A stretch of DNA of 17,291 nt, from the NCBI GenBank assembly GCA_015179025.1, contig WHUX01000609.1, forward strand, positions 1 to 17,291. Direction: 5' to 3'. The stretch's first letter is position 1. Every line of letters begins with the position of its first letter. The notes below the pieces were generated by a model that saw nothing but the letters and a program-made list of their open reading frames with translations, was not told the DNA's origin and ran no database searches. A program made the translations under genes and the position numbers. This document shows, in pieces, positions 16,278 through 17,291 of the stretch. Source of the stretch: Terfezia claveryi (Eukaryota; Ascomycota; Pezizomycetes; Pezizales; Pezizaceae).

Positions 16278-17291
16278 TTATCCTATGATTAATCCTTTGA
16301 GATAGGAGAACCATGGACCAGGAAAGGTCTTTGTACATATGTCCGCTGGATTGTGTTTACCAGGAATATGCAACAGCATGATAGTGCCAGAGTTAATGAG
16401 TTCGCGGACGAAGTGGTAAGCAACGTCAATATGCTTTGACTTATCGGAGATTCGAGGATTATGAGACAGGTCGATAGAGCCGTTATTGTCACAAGAGAGG
16501 GCAGAGGGAATATCTTTGATAGAGAGCTCACTTAGTGCGTTCTGAAGCCAAATTTGTTGTTTAGCAACAGTAGAACCAGCAATGTATTCTGCTTCAGTAG
16601 TGGAGGTTGTCACGCATTTTTGTTTTTGTGATCTCCAGCAGATAGTACAAGAGGCGAGCTTGAAGATATATCCTGAAGTTGACCATCGAGTGTCACGATA
16701 TCCAGCAAGGTCTGAATCAGTAAATCCTTCGAGTGAAAGAGGTTGTCCGAGTTTGTATGTCAAGGTAAGATTGCGAGTACCCTTAAGGTAGCGTAGGACT
16801 CGTTTAACTGCTCCGAGGTGATCCTTCGATGGTTTGTGAGAGAATTGTGAGAGAAGAGTTACAGAGTAAGCCAGGTCAGGATGTGTTCCAATAACTGTAT
16901 ACATGAGTAATCCAATGATTTGTTGATAGAGGGAGATGTCGGTAACCTCATCTTCATCTGTACATTGTCGAAGAGTATGGTTCGAATCAAGAGGAAGAGT
17001 GACGGGGTTGCAGTCCATCATACCGAAACATTCGAGGATCTTGTCGATGTAGGAGGATTGGGATAGTGTGATACTGTGCTTGGAGTACTCAATTCGAATT
17101 CCTAGAAGCTAATGTAAGTTACCCATATCAGTTAACTTAAACTCTTGTTTGAGTGACTGTTTGGTAGACTTCATAATGGCTGAGTCTTTAAATCCAAATA
17201 AAGTAATGTCATCGACATAAAGAGCGAGTATGATTGTGCCAGACTTATGGACGAAGATACAGGGGTCAAAGGCACAAGCAGAGAAACCTAT
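16278..17291 (-). pseudogene. Copia reverse transcriptase (C-terminal part) and RNase H
   Basis: One - strand frame runs from the window edge to TAA 16278-16280. It starts in RT (CAFDPCIFVHK, then LALYVDDITLFG with the YVDD box at 17208-17219, LTDMGNLH, LLGIRIEYS), broken by a single TAG at 17109-17111 where Copia RTs have Trp. From ATG 17021 come 247 residues with the RT thumb and connection (HPDLAYSVTLLSQF, HLGAVKRVLRYLKGT) and a complete-looking RNase H (GFTDSDLAGYRDTRWSTSGY, TTEAEYIAG, CDNNGSI, KHIDVAYHFVRE, NPADICTK). The Trp-to-TAG change is a TpG-to-TpA change, as in RIP. It is otherwise intact, less decayed than the Gypsy next to it. Confidence 0.93.

Larger units (their letters stand above)
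15646..17291 (-). mobile_element. Ty1/Copia retrotransposon, 3' part, cut by window edge
   Basis: Read on the - strand it shows RT, RNase H, polypurine tract and 3' LTR in Copia order (no integrase downstream of RT). The 5' part lies beyond 17291. It probably inserted into the Gypsy gag in the same orientation. Confidence 0.88.

Overview
This window looks like a repeat island from a filamentous fungus (Dikarya). The evidence is the introns (short, with GTATGT-like 5' sites and perfect CTAAC/TACTAAC branch points) and the combination of a fungal-type MULE transposase with a SWIM finger, a Plavaka-type (KDZ/CMC-related) transposase, a chromodomain Ty3/Gypsy element and a Ty1/Copia element. The genus cannot be fixed from the sequence; a repeat-rich Pezizomycete or an Agaricomycete would both fit. 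I found no host gene, rRNA, tRNA or CRISPR array.

Layout. 1-1540: a 29-bp minisatellite of about 53 units. 1541-2014: G-biased degenerate repeats and a 19-bp palindrome. 2015-2222: a 16-bp degenerate minisatellite. 2317-4920: a structurally complete MULE (+ strand) with 115-bp terminal inverted repeats and a perfect 8-bp target duplication; its transposase gene has two supported introns but also at least one frameshift and one stop. 4929-5820: no recognisable gene, but an inverted pair of 20-bp palindromic motifs. 5821-9003: a decayed Plavaka transposase (+) interrupted by a GTCTCC-rich minisatellite. 9235-9605: a 146-147-bp tandem repeat. 9606-15645: a chromovirus-type Gypsy element (- strand) with its 3' LTR on the left, one long decayed gag-pol frame and its 5' part missing. 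15646-17291: the 3' part of a Copia element (-), with 3' LTR, polypurine tract, RNase H and part of RT, cut by the window edge.

History (inference). The Gypsy LTR sits inside the 147-bp repeat downstream of the Plavaka gene, and the Copia LTR abuts the Gypsy gag in mid-domain, so the likely order is Plavaka/repeat, then Gypsy, then Copia. Several stops are TAA or TAG where the alignment suggests Gln or Trp, as expected from C-to-T change at CpA (RIP-like), but TGA stops and one-base indels are also present, so decay is mixed. The MULE is the best-preserved DNA transposon here (112 of 115 TIR positions match).

The most unusual points are: two CCHC zinc knuckles and further Cys/His pairs in an approximately 490-residue spacer between RNase H and integrase of the Gypsy polyprotein; the lack of a DT/SG triad in its protease; and the recurrence of short-unit minisatellites inside or beside the transposons (MULE leader, MULE intron, Plavaka gene interior, Plavaka 3' side, Gypsy LTR), including a shared GTGTCTCC-N-GGAGACAC palindrome at two places 3 kb apart.
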